Positions 63,601 through 64,000 of a stretch of 64,000 nt of DNA are shown here, piece by piece (position 1 is the first letter of the stretch; each line of letters opens with the position of its first letter). The position numbers were made by a program, and so were the translations under genes. The notes under the pieces were generated by a model, which had not been told where the DNA came from, made no database searches, and worked only from the letters and a program-made list of their open reading frames with translations. Origin of the DNA: CAYWMY01 sp046352935 (lineage in GTDB: Bacteria > Pseudomonadota > Gammaproteobacteria > Steroidobacterales > Steroidobacteraceae); NCBI GenBank assembly GCA_046352935.1, contig JAXMGR010000012.1:69458-133457 (forward strand), in the 5' to 3' direction.

Positions 63601-64000
63601 GTTCCCGTGAGCTTCTCGGTGAAGTCGAACTCGAGCTGGCCGAACGCCGAGTAGGACTTGGTCTTCAGCTTCGCCTTCACGCCGATGTCGAAGGGCGTGT
63701 TGCCGAACAGGGTGTAGATGAGGCTGTTGACCGGCGCCTTCAGCGCATTGTCCGAGTTGTTGTCGATGTCCAGGTAGTAGCCGCCCGCGACCCAGCGCGT
63801 GTTGCCGGTGGCGCCGCTCAGACGCAGCTCCTGCGACAGGCTGTCCGCGTCGACCGCGCCCGAGTTCGCGAGCTGGTTCATCGGCGCCGAGTCGACATCG
63901 ATGAACAGCGACTTCTCGTACTTCTTCCAGTCGGTGATCGACACGAGCTGGACGCTGTCCGTGAGGTTCCATTCGATACGGCCGTTGATGCCGGTCGCCT

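Overview
The window is high-GC DNA (roughly two thirds G+C by eye) with dense, often overlapping genes. It reads as the chromosome of a free-living Gram-negative gammaproteobacterium, probably in the Xanthomonadales / Nevskiales / Steroidobacterales neighbourhood. The reasons are the gene order fabD-fabG-acpP-fabF-pabC-mltG-tmk-holB-pilZ, a type II secretion block gspG to gspN, a TonB-ExbB-ExbD system, and a paired AddB-like/AddA-like nuclease-helicase of the kind seen in gammaproteobacteria. The placement is inference. No rRNA, tRNA, CRISPR array, insertion sequence or phage gene was seen, and almost no transcription regulator.

Layout. 1-5.4 kb: the tail of ilvD, then tonB-exbB-exbD and two paralogous secreted TPR proteins. 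5.5-13.9 kb: a class III CoA-transferase, a peroxiredoxin, a SnoaL-like protein, cofD (coenzyme F420 biosynthesis), putA, and an etfB-etfA pair whose reading frames are broken at about a dozen places. 14-18 kb: a terminator-ended leader or small RNA candidate, then an Opp/Dpp-type ABC transporter with two permeases and two ATPases but no binding protein. 18.2-25.7 kb: alaA-like transaminase and the AddB/AddA-like pair. 25.7-27.7 kb (minus): a cupredoxin, an FTR1 permease and an outer-membrane protein behind a Fur-box-like site. 27.7-33.3 kb (minus): gspGHIJKLMN. 33.3-40.7 kb: the fatty-acid, folate, cell-wall and replication operon from fabD to pilZ.

40.7-51.1 kb: a cyclic-nucleotide-binding/rhodanese fusion, a quinone-oxidoreductase-like enzyme, then a thiolase, a FadB/FadJ-type multifunctional enzyme, an alpha-methylacyl-CoA racemase with intact catalytic residues, two MFS transporters and a second SnoaL-like protein. 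This set would suit beta-oxidation of methyl-branched acyl-CoAs such as sterol or isoprenoid side chains.

51.1-64 kb (minus): eleven same-strand genes that look like one uptake and catabolism unit: TonB-dependent receptor (cut by the window end), TAT-exported gluconate-dehydrogenase-subunit-3-like protein, GMC oxidoreductase, NCS1 permease, two ketopantoate-reductase paralogues, an M24-fold protein, an LLM-class oxidoreductase, a fumarylacetoacetase-family hydrolase, an M20-fold hydrolase and a DRE-TIM synthase/lyase. The M24 and M20 proteins both have substitutions at expected metal-ligand positions, which suggests non-peptide substrates. With the LLM (possibly F420-dependent) enzyme and cofD elsewhere in the window, this cluster is the best candidate for an undescribed pathway. 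Its substrate cannot be read from sequence alone.
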